Assembly: GCA_025765615.1 (NCBI GenBank)
Contig: JAIVFJ010000038.1
Span: forward strand, 338,662 to 402,661
Length of the DNA stretch: 64,000 bases
Origin: Zopfochytrium polystomum
Lineage: Eukaryota; Chytridiomycota; Chytridiomycetes; Chytridiales; Chytridiaceae
Direction: 5' to 3'
Part shown: positions 46,336 through 57,877 of the stretch, in pieces
Layout of the letters: every line of letters starts with the position of its first letter
Position numbering within the stretch: position 1 is the first letter of the stretch
Notes under the pieces: model-generated
What the model saw: only the letters and a program-made list of their open reading frames with translations
Database searches by the model: none
Told to the model about the DNA's origin: nothing
Program-made: the position numbers and the translations under genes

Positions 46336-47020
46336 AATCTCATTGGCCCTTCAAAGTAGTTGAAGCTGTCAAGAGAACATGTACTGATCTTGCCAGTTTG
46401 GTATGTACATCATCGCAGCAGAGCAGTCCCACTGATACTTGGGTAGATGTGTGACGTACATATGGTAGGCTTCCTTGTTGCAGAAAGGCCTCTCAAGAGG
46501 GAACAGGTCTGTCTGCATTAGGTCCTGGATTCCTTTTTTGCCAATGACCTTGATCTGAAGGTTGCAAATAAAGCTGTCAGCGTCTTGCCAGTGAACATTC
46601 CAACAAAAGAGTTTAGGTTGGACGACATTGTGCTGCGCATAGTGATGATCCTGTTGGAGGAGAAACCAGTAGCTGGAAAATTTGGAGGAGTTGCTTGACA
46701 GTGCAGTAGTGACAAATAGTGACTCAGGGAGTTGTTTGATGCTGCACTTGATGGAAAAATGGTCCAGGAGAGATGATGTGTGTTGCACAATGTTTGTTGC
46801 AAGCTGACTGTTGGACAAAAACTTCTGAAATCGGAATAGCAGGTTGGGACCTAAGGAGAGACTGTGTGCGAAATTTGGGACCGAAATTGAAGTTTTGGTG
46901 GTGTTGTGCTTGGAGTGTTGTAAAGGGAAATGGAGAGCAATTTGGTGTGTAGCTGCGTTGACTTGTCACAGGAAAGGACAAAATGGTGGTAGGAGGTAGT
47001 GGTAGTTCGACTTTTAGACC
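46336..47020. other. Unassigned repeat-island sequence
   Basis: A minus-strand open frame (46369..46818) has no recognisable domain. It may be element-derived, but I see no supporting motif. Confidence 0.35.
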
Positions 47021-47300
47021 CCTGTGAGACTATACTCACTCCTTTGACCCTGGGGATGGAGTCCTCTTAGGGCCAGTGCTACCAGACCAAGCTAGCAGAG
47101 GTATGGTTTCCCCAGGACTGTGTGTGTATGCCAAGCTGGGTGAGGTTTCCTTTCCTTCCTTTCTCTTCCTTCCCCTACCTGGTTCGTTCTCACATTGAGC
47201 TCTGTCTCTGTGACACTGGCAGATGCCATACTGCCTTAGGGCAATCCTTTGTTGAACTGCTGCCTGTTTGTGAGACTATACTCAGTCCTTTGACCCTGGG
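47021..47300 (+). repeat. Interspersed repeat, copy 1
   Basis: The part about 47050-47270 matches 49230-49460 in direct orientation (gccagtgctaccagaccaag, ctacctggttggttctcaca-type and ggcagatgccatactgcctt blocks). It is bracketed by a short direct repeat tgtgagactatactca at 47021 and 47271. Confidence 0.75.
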
Positions 47301-49215
47301 ATCTGGGCCTAGAGTGAGGGAAAGCAAATAGGCTAAAACTAACTTAATTGGGCTGCTGTCGAGGGGGTGTTTCAACCCTAGTACTTGCCTAGTCCACAAA
47401 GTATCCCTACTGATCTGCCTAACAGGGGTCTCAAACACAACAAATGAACATTCAGAGGGACAATCCTCTGAACAATGTGGAAGCACTGATTACTCACGTG
47501 GCTGCAGGCTGGTGTGAGGGGAAACAGAAGGGTGCTCCTGTGGGCAAAACACAACTGCAGAATAAAGAGAGAGAAGAGGGAAATGGGGGTTTTTATCACA
47601 GGAACCTAATCTCAAATGCAACAGGAGTGGTTAATAGCAACAGGACAGACAGGGTGCAGCCTAGCGCCCCTCCTCATGGACAGTGCTGTGGGAGGCCTCA
47701 TCGTCGCCAGTGACAAGGGGAAGAGAGAGAAGAGAGTCAACTACGAAGGGTCAGAAGGTTGCCAGCAAGGAACTTGCACACAGAAACACCTGCAATCGTA
47801 CACGCACCCTGCCAGGTTGCGTCAGCGCAATCACTTGACCGACAGACTTTATCGCATCGCACTCATACTCACACATCTCACTCTCACAGCAATAGGACTG
47901 AGGCAGGCACTTGTAGATCAAACTCTCAGGTGTTGGAGGCTGCACAGAGTGCAGCCACCAGCACCCTCGCAAGGTTGACAATGCCATAACCGTCGCCTCT
48001 GCAGCGGGCAAGTGCCCATGATCCTCACTCCAACACAGAGCCAGCAGTGTCAGCCGGTGGTGGGGCCAGCTGCATTCCCCACCCACAGCCCCTTAAGAGG
48101 AGCCCCCGAAGGGGCCATGTACTCAACTGGGTGTGTACAACCTCTCACCTCCCTCACTGTCACGAGCAAGTTGGATTTGAAAGGACTCTGTGTTGGTGCC
48201 AAAGGACAGAAATCAGATTGAAGAAAAATGGAAAAGAGAAATGGCCCAAAAAACAGAGAGAGAGAAAATTGACATGTCAACCCTGACTTGGAGCATCCAC
48301 CACAAATGCCCTAAGTCCCCCAACCCTACGCATTCACTTACAATGTCAGGAACAGGGCAGGACAGGACAGGGCAGACAAGGAACTGAGAGGAGTGATGAT
48401 TGTGTTGGAAACAATAATTCACTTGAGGGATGGGACATGTCCCCCATCCCACTCTTTTACTTTTGAGAGTCTTCCTTGTCAAGATTCGTAGAAAGTTCCA
48501 GAAAGAGCAATTAGTAATACAATGATACCAATGATAACAACAAGACAAGCCAGGAAAGAAAAGAAGGTTCCAGAAGATTCCTGAAGGTTCCACAAGGTTC
48601 CATAGAGGAATGTGTGAGATTCCTAATCTCACTGATCATGGTCTTAGCTGGGGTCTCCCTAAAAGCTCTTCCCCAGTTGTGACTATGTCATTATATTGGC
48701 CCTCCATATTTATTTTTTATTACCATTCATCACATCCCTCACGGGCTCTAGTGTTTATCACTATAAAAGAGCATCCTGTGTTCCTTGTGCTGAATGGGCC
48801 TAAGCACAAGGGGCACACCCCTCATTCATCCTATTCATTCTTATTTTTACTCATTTTCCTTTTTCTCTCATTTTCCCACCTTTCAATCCACTGTCCCTGC
48901 ACTGATGTGGCCTCAAAGCCTCAAATTATGTTCACCCCAAATTTGGAGGCAGGAGAGACACTGGGTGGAGGGGGGTGTGGCTGAAAGAGTGATTCATCCT
49001 TCCAAATTGTTCTTTCTTTCATTTTCTCCTTTTGTTATGTCTTTTCCCTTTTCCTCTTTTCTTTCTTTCTTCCTTCTTTCCTTCTTTCTCTCCTCCCCTT
49101 TCCTATAAATACTCCCTCTCTCTCCTCCTTTGTTCTATATATATCTACTCTCTCTCAATAAATCCTACCTAGGGAACAACCAATCCTTTTCTTTCCTCTT
49201 TGGTGTTTCTCCCTA

Positions 49216-49460
49216 GGCCAGTGCTACCAGACCAAGCTGGGGATGGAGTCCTCTTAGGCCAGTGCTACCAGACCAAGCTAGTAGAGGTATGATTTCCCCA
49301 GGCCAGTGTGTTGTATGCCAAGCTGGGGTGAGGTTTCCTTCCCTTTCCTTTCTCTTCCTTCCCCTACCTGGTTGGTTCTCACATTGAGCTCTGTCTCTGT
49401 GATACTGGCAGATGCCATACTGCCTTAGGGCATCCCCTTGTTGAACTGCTGCCTGTTGGT
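49216..49460 (+). repeat. Interspersed repeat, copy 2
   Basis: Direct copy of 47050-47270 lying inside the LTR-like unit. Confidence 0.75.
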
Positions 49461-49485
49461 TACCATGTTGGATAGTCAGGGCTTG

Positions 49486-49690
49486 AACCTGGGGCCTGTG
49501 GGGTACTCTTCATTGAGCAACTCTACTTGGTCTAGCTGTCCTTGAATAAAGACAGAATTGAACCACATCATCCATCTTTATTGAGTTTGAGCTGAATCCA
49601 GGGTACTGGCTCTGCTAATAACCAGGAGCTTCCCATCTTAAAGACTTGTCTTATCCCTTTTGCCACTAGACTATAGATGAGCCCCTGAAG
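49486..49690 (-). repeat. Two tRNA-like stretches
   Basis: On the minus strand, about 49686-49600 reads tagtctagtggcaaaaggga (A-box-like) with an anticodon-like loop gtctttaagat. About 49540-49486 ends in ccaggttcaagccctgac (B-box and T-arm-like). Neither folds into a perfect cloverleaf on inspection, so tRNA-derived SINE remnants are more likely than tRNA genes. Confidence 0.4.
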
Positions 49691-49755
49691 ATGAAGAGGA
49701 GATCTCATAAATGTTCTAGAAGGTTCCAGAGGTTTCCAGAGGGTGATTCATAACA

Positions 49756-50511
49756 TACAAATGAAAAAAATAAATAATAAATTAGGCAGGCGTAGGGTAG
49801 TGCCTGTCAGGTACCCCATCCCTAGGCAGTCAGGCAGTCTCTGTCAGTCACTGAAAAAGAAAATATGCTGAGAAAACCCTGGTGCAACAGAAACTGTTAA
49901 GACAAAAGTAGTAAAAGCAAGCCCAATAAAGATGGGTTAGTTGCAAATACACTTTGGTAATGCCTTGGAAACTAAAGAACCAGGAATTATAATAGGGGTC
50001 CCAATCCTTGCAGTTTTATGACAGGTACGCTTGTTTTTGCGAATAAAATCCCTAGACTTTATTACTGAGACCTCAGTGCAGTCTCACCCCCCCCTTATCA
50101 AAATCTCTTGTAGTTCCAGCTGCAGGAGTTGTAGGAGAAGTACTTATAACCAATCAAAAGAGCGGAAGCAGAGCTATTCAGGTGTGAAAGGGCGTCCTCT
50201 GGTCGCTCCTGGTTGTTGAGGAGATGGCCGGTAAAGTTGGATCAGTAGTGTCCAACTTTGGAGGCCCATTGAATTGCGTAGAGAAGTTGTAGAGAGCTGC
50301 GTGATGACTTATTAGAAAGAGGAGATTCAGAGCTTTTGAATGCACTATAGCATGTCCAGATTGAATGACAGAGTGAGCCAGGAGAGGGTGCGGAAAATTT
50401 TTGGCCTCCCCGTCGAGAAGGTTTCTAAAGTTGAGCTAGGCTGATTCTGGTTGTTGGTAGAGATTGTTGTTCTGAGCTAGTTGATGCAGCCAGACAGCTG
50501 GCATGCTGTTG
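49756..50511. other. Unassigned repeat-island sequence
   Basis: Low-complexity A-rich stretches and a C-run near 50088. No gene or defined repeat is seen. Confidence 0.4.
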
Positions 50512-51220
50512 TGTAAACAGTCTACTCTGAGTGAGTCAGTGGAAGGAGTGAATGAAGTGGAGATGTGTGTTTGTGGGTGGTCCTTCTCCCCAACTTGGAG
50601 AGAAAGAGAAAAAACTCTGTTGTGAATAATTGATAGATAACGATGATATGCACGCTATAATAGTTGCTAGGCAAGCATGACTGACACAGGGTAGAAACCT
50701 CTCCTATATTATCTGCTTGAGCAGAGGAGGAGAAAATCTGTTTACACCAGGTTTCTGTTCCACTTAATACTCAGAGTATTTGTCAACAGAGCAAGCCAGT
50801 GCCCAGGTCTGCGTTGGCGGTGGCTTGCTCTCCCATGGGCATTGTGAGAACAATAACTGACAGTCACAATAGGTTCAGGTCCATCTTGTGCCTCTTGCTG
50901 CTAACTAGTTCCACCTAACACCAGGTGCTGGCTTGCACTGTTGACAAATACTCCAAGTATTAAGTGGAATGGAAACCTGGTGTAAACAGTTTTCCTCCTC
51001 CTCCTCTGCTCAAGCAGATAATATAGGAGAGGGTTTTACCCTGTGTCGGTCATGCTTGCCTAGCAACTAGTACAGTGTGCATATCATCATTATGTATCAA
51101 TTATTGATAACAGAGTTTTTTTTCTCTTTCCCTCCAAGTTGGGGAGAAGGACCACCCACAAACGCACATCGCCACTTCATTCACTCCTTCTGATCACTCA
51201 CTCAGAGTAGACTGTTTACA
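50512..51220. mobile_element. Foldback (palindromic) element
   Basis: About 709 bp whose two halves are near-perfect inverted copies. It starts tgtaaacagtctactctgag and ends ctcagagtagactgtttaca. The arms are over 300 bp each (for example ctccccaacttggagagaaa against tttctctttccctccaagtt) with a short spacer. No coding capacity, so a MITE-like or foldback DNA element. No clear target duplication at the edges. Confidence 0.85.
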
Positions 51221-51927
51221 AAAGAAAAAGATCCAGGCAGAGTAATTTGTGGAGTCTTTTTTTTGACCTTACTTGCGAATTACAAATATTTGCTCCATGT
51301 CATTTACTGCGGTTTTGGTAGTCACCCACAAACAACTCTTTGGCCTGAAACAGCTATATCCTGGCAATACTTTCCCTTGAAAGTGATGGAGTGGAGACGA
51401 ACAAAATCCGTTTGCCTCTGCACTTCCAGAAGTGGAACGCAGTTTCATCTGTCACGAGTGTCAGAATCGCTCAACCACAAACACTTGCCTCACGCAAAAT
51501 CCTGCGACTACTTCCACAATCACATCCCTCCCGTACTTCCTGCCTTCATCTGCCCCTCTGCTGCAAACACTTGTGCTGGCGGAGGCCTCGATAATGTTGC
51601 TTCCACCGTGAGGCTGAATATTTACAAACGATCACAAAAGTGGATAAAATGTTCGCTGGGATTTTTCCATTTCTCATCGACCCGTTCCTCCTTCTTTGAT
51701 TGGTTGAGAAAGGGTTACGGCAATCGATCCGTTCCTTGTCATTTGCTGGCCTTCCGTCTGATCCGAGGGATCATTTTCCGCCCAGAAACCAGATCCATCC
51801 TTCAATCCACGAACACGCTTCGCAACTCTATTTTCTCTCTTCTCCTTCACGCTTGAGTTGCTCTTTGCGGCAGTCCTTTTTGTGCAGCCGCCTTCCCTCT
51901 TCCAGTGGCTATCTGTCAATTCACAAA
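51221..51927. other. Upstream region of the E2 gene
   Basis: Transition from repeat island to genes. Several open frames occur but none shows a family or convincing coding character. A pyrimidine-rich tract precedes the E2 ATG. Confidence 0.4.
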
Positions 51928-54016
51928 ATGCTCTTCGTTGCCCGGAACCAGCTGCGACATCAGCTGAGGCTTCTCCAACTTAACACGCACCAGCTGCCAT
52001 CGGTGGTGCCATACCTGACAGCCGTTTCCACGAGCGCGATGGCCCCATCTGTGGCAACGGTTGCAGTGTGTCGATCGTTTTCCTCACTCCCCTACGTTGC
52101 TACCGCCTCATCGCTGCCGTCTGCGACTCTTCCTGTTTTGGCATCCAACCGGTGAGCCTTAAAAGGTGTCGTCGCGCTGACACTAAGCTTTTCTTCAAAT
52201 CCTCCAAGTCGTACCTATTCGACAGCAAAAAGTGAGCGTGTTGCGTTTGTTGGCCTTTAGAACCAACCGTTCACTTGTAACCCTCAACAGCATATCCTCC
52301 GCACGTACTCATGGCAATGCCCGCGTTGTCGCCCACAATGACCCAAGGCATGAACTCGTTTGGCTGACAGCTTCTTCTGATTTCGCATGTTCAGGAAACA
52401 TCGGTACCTGGAGAAAAAAGATAGGAGATGCTATATCCCAGGGCGATGTTCTCGTCGAGATTGAAACGGATAAGGCGCAGATGGATTTCGAGTGCCAGGA
52501 GGAGGGTTTCCTTGCGAGAGTCTTTCTAGACGCTGGAGCAAAGGACGTTCCCGTTGGAACAGTAAGTCTTCGACAGCCTCGAGCGAAAGGGATAAACTAA
52601 ACGTGAGGAACCAGCCCCTCTGCATTCTCGTCGAGAATAAGGAGGACGTGGAAGCTTTTGGCGACTTCACTCTTGGCAGTGCACCCGTACCCACATCCGA
52701 AGCATCGGGGCCAACGGAAACTCCACAGGCCGCGTCTTCGCCAACAACAGTGACTCCTCCAGCTGCAGTTCCTGCCGTATCTCAGTCCTCCGGACACTCT
52801 GGTGAGGTGCGTGTTTTCAGACAGGCAAGCTGACCAGAGAAACAGAGCGCATTCTTGCAAGCCCCGCGGCTCGATTCATAGCAGCGTCGAAAGGAGTGCC
52901 ACTGGATCAGGTCACGGGTACAGGTCCAAACGGTCGAATCTTGAAAGGTGATGTTGAAGCGTTCAAAGGAGCGGGTCCTGTCCCCACCCCAGCTCCGGCC
53001 GTTCCAGCAGTATCCGTCGTTGCAGCCTTCACTCCTGCGCCCCAAACCGCTCAGTTGTTTGAAGATATCCCCGTGTCCAACGTTCGGAAGGTTCATGGCC
53101 TTTTCGCTTCTTTGCGCAAGTGTAATATTTACCTCTGTTTAATGATAGGTGATTGCCTCGCGCCTTACCGAGTCGAAGCAAAGCATTCCCCATTACTATC
53201 TCACAACTGAAATTAATGTGGATGCAGTTTTGAAGTAAGAAGGACACAACCCTCGTTCGATAATAACCTTATGCTGCCTCAGGCTTCGTGAAACTCTGAA
53301 CGCAAAGGCTGGTGGACTGTTCAAGATTTCAGTCAATGATTTCGTGATCAAAGCCTCCAGCTTAGCGCTCAGGGATGTGCCAGAGGTCAACAGTGCTTGG
53401 CAAGGTTCATTTATCCGGCAGTAAGTGTCGTCCCTGCTCAAAGGCTGTATTGACGTGGTGTATCAGATACAAAACCGCCGATATCTGCGTTGCTGTCGCC
53501 ACTGGTACGCTCACTCTAAAACGCTCATTTGCCTTTTCCTCACACTCGTCATTATTGTAATTTTCAGAGACGGGGCTTATAACACCAATTTTGACTCAAG
53601 TTGAAGCAAAAGGCTTGTCTATAATTTCTGGGAGCATGAAGGAGCTTGCATCGAGGGCCCGGGATGGCAAATTGGCACCTCATGAGTACCAAGTATGTTC
53701 TTGGTGCCTGCCTGAAAGGTCCATTCTTTCCTAACATGATTATTAGGGTGGATCTTTCACTATCTCCAACCTTGGCATGTTTGGAATTCAGTCCTTCACT
53801 GCCATCATAAACCCTCCACACGCGGCAATTCTAGCAGTTGGTGGCGTCGAGGATAAACTTGTTCTGGATTCATCAACAGAAAAGGGATTCGCGTCACAGA
53901 AATCCCTTCGTGTGACTTTGAGCTGCGACCACCGCGTTGTTGACGGGGCTGTTGGAGCGAAGTGGCTTCAAAAGTTTAAAGGTTATGTTGAAAACCCTAT
54001 TTCAATGCTGCTTTGA
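51928..54016 (+). CDS. LAT1: Pyruvate dehydrogenase E2, dihydrolipoamide acetyltransferase
   Basis: Eleven exons give 521 aa: 51928..52151, 52209..52231, 52291..52347, 52395..52561, 52615..52801, 52840..53090, 53149..53234, 53283..53420, 53467..53504, 53568..53692 and 53747..54016. A mitochondrial presequence precedes the lipoyl domain ([13 protein letters not shown], lipoyl-Lys in [11 protein letters not shown]), an Ala/Pro linker, the E1/E3-binding domain ([28 protein letters not shown]) and the catalytic domain ending in the CoA-acetyltransferase motif [10 protein letters not shown]. It transfers acetyl groups to CoA in the matrix. One intron (52348..52394) seems to be GC-AG, as no GT donor keeps the frame. 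Another is only 38 nt. Confidence 0.94.
52348..52394 (+). other. Probable GC-AG intron in the E2 gene
   Basis: The conserved MTQGNIGTW join requires splicing CAAG to GAAACATC. The intron would begin gcatga and end gttcag. The only nearby GT donor gives the wrong phase. Confidence 0.55.
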
Positions 54017-54581
54017 ATGGCATGCATGTGGAGCCCTGCATGCGCGTGGGTTTTGATTCTTGAATCCTCTTCGTTGCATTTTCTTTCATGTTGGTGTCCC
54101 AGCAGTCCTGCTGTTCAATACGATAAAGAGTTACGAAACCTCTGTTCTTTCTGGTTATGGACAATAGTGCATTTCGTGATTTTGTGAAAGTGGACGAGAA
54201 GAGCGAGACTGCAAGTCAGACTGCAAGCATTTTGAACTTGTAAGTAGGAGAACTTCCTGCGAAAACCGCAGGAGGAACGATCACAACACAGCGTACGTTT
54301 CGCAAACTACCCCTTGGGTCCGTTTTTTCGTTAGTCTCTGCAGTGTCTGTCGGAGTCGATGAAACCACTGCACCAGCCCTTTGCGTCCTCGCTGAAGTGC
54401 TGGCATTACTTCCGCCGAAAACCTGCCGCAACGGCCGGGCCAGCTTCCCTTGCAACGATTCTGCTTGTACTTTAATCATTAGCACGGCGACTGGAAATTC
54501 GTCTCCAAGGGAGGGGCATTGGTGGTCCCATGAATGAGAAGGGGCAACATTTTTTCTCTCTTTCAAATAAATTGTGGAAAA
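54017..54581. other. Intergenic region between E2 and PCF11
   Basis: Holds the E2 3' region (aataaa-like cgataaagag near 54120) and the PCF11 promoter. A minus-strand open frame, 54216..54479 (87 aa, starting MIKVQAESLQGKLARPLRQV), has some coding character but no recognisable family. I rate it as possible only. Confidence 0.35.
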
Positions 54582-57007
54582 ATGAACAACCCACGCCTGG
54601 ATGCCGTCAGGCGCGAGTACCGAACTGCACTTGCCGAACTCACGTTCAACTCCCGCCCAATCATTCAAAATCTAACCGTAATCGCTGGCGAGAATCTCGC
54701 AGCGGCGTCGGCGATCGTACAGGCGGTGGAAGATCAGCTGCGAAATGTACGTAGAACGAAGTTCCTCTTCCGGCTCAGTCGGGCACCTGTCAGATCAGCC
54801 TTCTTCGTCGTTACTTGGGATCCACTTCATCTTTCAGGCGGGGTCGTGGCTGCTCGGTCGTCCGATCATGAAGAATGAAATAAAAGTCCCGTATGGTTCG
54901 AAACCGACGCCAGCTGGCAACGTGGAAAACCTCTTTACTGTCTGCCTCTCCTGTGTTCAATTACTTTTATGGGCTTCATATTGGTTCCTTGCCGAGCCTT
55001 TCACTAACACTCCGCAGGCCTCCCCTCGCCAAAAACTGCCCGTTCTATACTTAATGGACTCGATTTGCAAGAATATCGGCTCCACATACCTGGTTCTGTT
55101 CGCTCAGAACCTGTTCCAGTCCTTTACGAACGCCTATTCCACTGTCGATCCTGGCGACCGAGTGTCGTTTAATAAGGTCGTGGCCACCTGGAGATCGTTA
55201 GATGGAAGACCCCCTATTTTTCCGCTGGACGTCATCCAAAAGCTGGAGAACTTCATGACCGGATTTAATCAGCGTCGTGGATCTGGGTCGCACATTCACG
55301 TGAACCCCAGCTTCGTGGTAAATCGAAAAGATGCCCTCGTTTTAGAGCGTAACATTACTTAGGGGAGACCTAGACCTGGTCCCACCCAGAACGCCACCCG
55401 CCCGCCTTTCCGAGGGAGTCATGCCAGGTACGAGTAGGCCTTTCATACCTGCACCACTTCGTGCTGACTTTGGACTTCCGTGCAAGATTCAGGCATGACG
55501 GTCAGCGACCAACCCCTGCCGTAGCTGAGGCAAGACGGCGCGAAGAGGCAGATCGCCGCTTGGTGACGACAGTGGTCCCTCGAGTAGGTTCTAGTACTTC
55601 GGTTACCGAGTCTAAATTTTACCGCAGCCCCCACCTCGATCGCTTCAAGATACCCAACTATCTCGGCTTCTAGTTCAGCAAATTCAGGCACTTTTGACTC
55701 ACAAGCGCCAAATCACGATGGCTAATCCCTTGGATGGACTTTCCTTAAGCCAGATACCAATTCTCACCGAGGTTTGTTGAAAGCTCATATTTCTCAAAAT
55801 CTTAGCAGACAGGCAAGCTCCTAGAGTTTATCACGCGTAATCAGCTCACAGCAACTCAAATGCAAGAGATCTCCCAAAAGCTCCAAAGCATGCAGCCAAC
55901 CCCAGTTACACCCCCCTCGCAACTTGTTTCGATAAATACAGTTGTTGATTCCCTTGTTGCGAATGCGGCATCCCCGCTTCTTCCTTTAATTCCGGCTTTG
56001 CCGGTTATCGCACCGATGCCAAGCGGTCGGTCACCCCTAAACCTTGCACCCACACCCAGTAGATCCACAGGAAAAATACATATTCCTCCAATAGCGTTGA
56101 CAACGGAGGAAATTAACAGGTTGGCCTCGCTTTTCGTAGACAGCTGACTCAGACACTTCCGTTACAGAGTGTATCCCGAATCATTTCGGTCAATATACGA
56201 TATGCTCAAGTCGCATTGCAAGCAATGTGGTGCACGCTTTGTACAGGACAAGAGCCCGAAGATGGTAGAGCACATGGATTGGCACTTTCGGCAGAACCGC
56301 AGAGCGAAGGAGAAGGACCGAAAGGCAGTTTCGCGTGGGTGGTATCTTACTGAGGATAGCTGGCTGAAGGAAAAGGAATCCGGTGTCACCGAAGCTTCGA
56401 GTAAGTGCACACAACAGCGGTTCGCGCACCTGACGCCAGCTTTTTGGCACCTGCAGTGCAAAACCTGTTTTTTGAATCAGCCACCCCAGCTCCACTGTCC
56501 AAGTTGGATGAGGTTTTGGCGTCTCTCCCTGCTGATGACCTTGTGGACCTAAACTGTGGAATATGTGGAGAAAGGTTTGACCGCTACTGGAACGAAAATG
56601 ATGAACAATGGGAAATCAAGAATGCGCTTAAAGTTGGCGACAAGGTGTGCACGTCTTATTAACTGTTGCAACATGTTTACCGGAAAGACCGTACTGGCAG
56701 GTACTCCACCAGACGTGCTACAGAGATGCAGGAGGAAGTGGCTCAAATCCTTTGAAGCGGCTGCTACCGGATGGGGAGACCGTGGAGTCAGCGAAGAGGG
56801 TTCAGGTATGAAATTAGGCGGAGAAAAGTGTTTGAATGCTGTTGGATTCTTATTCATAAAAATACATTACTATTGTGAGGTTGCTGCCGGCGGTGCTTTC
56901 TTGTGGTCTAAGTACTACGTGATGTCAATCGCTTTCAGGTCGAGAAGCCTAATGCAAAGGTTAAGGGCTCGGATATAACCCCACATTTGCGAACCCTCTT
57001 AAGTTAG
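54582..57007 (+). CDS. PCF11: Cleavage and polyadenylation factor PCF11
   Basis: Ten exons give 540 aa: 54582..54746, 55018..55317, 55363..55427, 55493..55583, 55679..55771, 55806..56119, 56168..56400, 56457..56644, 56701..56805 and 56939..57007. An N-terminal CID (RNA polymerase II CTD-interacting domain: LAAASAIVQAVEDQLRN, QKLPVLYLMDSICKNIG) precedes a Pro-rich middle. Two Zn-binding motifs follow: CKQCGARF with HMDWHFRQNRR, and CGICGERFDRYWNE with a final VLHQTC. This is the PCF11 layout. It links transcription termination to 3'-end processing in the nucleus. One intron has a gtttgt donor. Its last exon overlaps the MED18 coding end on the other strand. Confidence 0.92.
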
Positions 57008-57877
57008 ACGCAAACTTCGTCAGGTCATCCGACATTTTAAGAACTTGCTCTTGCACAACGCGATCTCCGTTCAGCTCGACAAGCCAGTTTTGATCAACAC
57101 TAATTGGTGGCATCATTGTAGAAAGCTGATGTTGCTTCACAACCTGAAAACGCGAAACTGGCAGTTAAAAAACTATAGGAACCCGCATAGACGTTGCTAG
57201 TACTTTGTGAATCGTGCATATGGTTAAAGTCATGCTACCATGCTGGAACCGGAAGCCCTTTCGAACAAATTCATACTTGAACCTGCGTCCAATATGGTCG
57301 TCAGATGGATAGTCAGCGGAACCACTACATCGCACGTGTAACCCATAAGAGAAAGGAACTGAAAGCAGTCTCCTTCTAATCGGGACTCGTAAATGGCCCT
57401 GATACTTGTGTTGTTTCCTGGTTTCGGTGGTTCGGGCGGCCCTTGGAACACGAGCGACCTTGAACGAATTTGTGACAAAGTCGAACAAAGCAATGAATAC
57501 CATGATCTCTCCGACAACGAAAGGATACTGCCATCTCTGCCAGCGGCTGCACTGCGCAAGCGAAGGAGGGTTTCAAATTTTCCAAAGCCAGTCGGTGCTG
57601 CTGCTGAAGAGGTCAGGTTACAACTGGTAGAACTGCAGGAGCAAGCACCTTGACATGCGACGGGTGAGAAGACCACTTCGTGTTCGAAAAGGTTCTCGGT
57701 GCTGTCGAAGTCAACATAACCGCAAAGCCCCACCAGCCTTTCCAAGAGATCAGGGACATGCTGAGATGCAATCATGCCAGCAAGACTGCACTGGTATTTG
57801 GATGGAGTGGTTGCCGATGATTGTAGCGGCTTTTGCCCGATCGAGGAGGTTGCAGGAAAGTCGATCATCCCATCCAT
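56961..57877 (-). CDS. MED18: Mediator subunit 18
   Basis: Minus-strand exons 57877..57336, 57282..57204 and 57143..56961 give 267 aa. Recognised by an N-terminal block (YQCSLAGMIASQHVPDLLER, LVGLCGYVDFDSTENLFEHE), then VFQGPPEPPK, FQFLSLMGYTFKYEFVRKG and FRFQHGSMTLTICTIHK, and a C-terminal WLVELNGDRVVQEQVL segment. This matches the Med18 beta-barrel of the Mediator head module, which contacts RNA polymerase II. The frame closes exactly through both splices. The stop lies inside the last PCF11 exon, so 47 bp of coding sequence is shared antisense. Confidence 0.88.

Larger units (their letters stand above)
48344..49755 (-). mobile_element. LTR-like unit with 5-bp target duplication
   Basis: 1412 bp beginning tgtcaggaacaggg and ending gtgattcataaca on the plus strand (TG...CA boundaries). 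It is flanked by TACAA on both sides (48339..48343 and 49756..49760). It contains no open frame of note, so it looks like a solo LTR or a small non-autonomous LTR element. The left 700 bp is repeated at 62034. Its inner part carries the 49216-49460 repeat and tRNA-like stretches. Confidence 0.7.

Noticed and set aside
52800..52840. Frameshift in the E2 gene
   Set aside because: A 38-nt GT-AG intron (52802-52839) restores the frame exactly, so no indel is needed.
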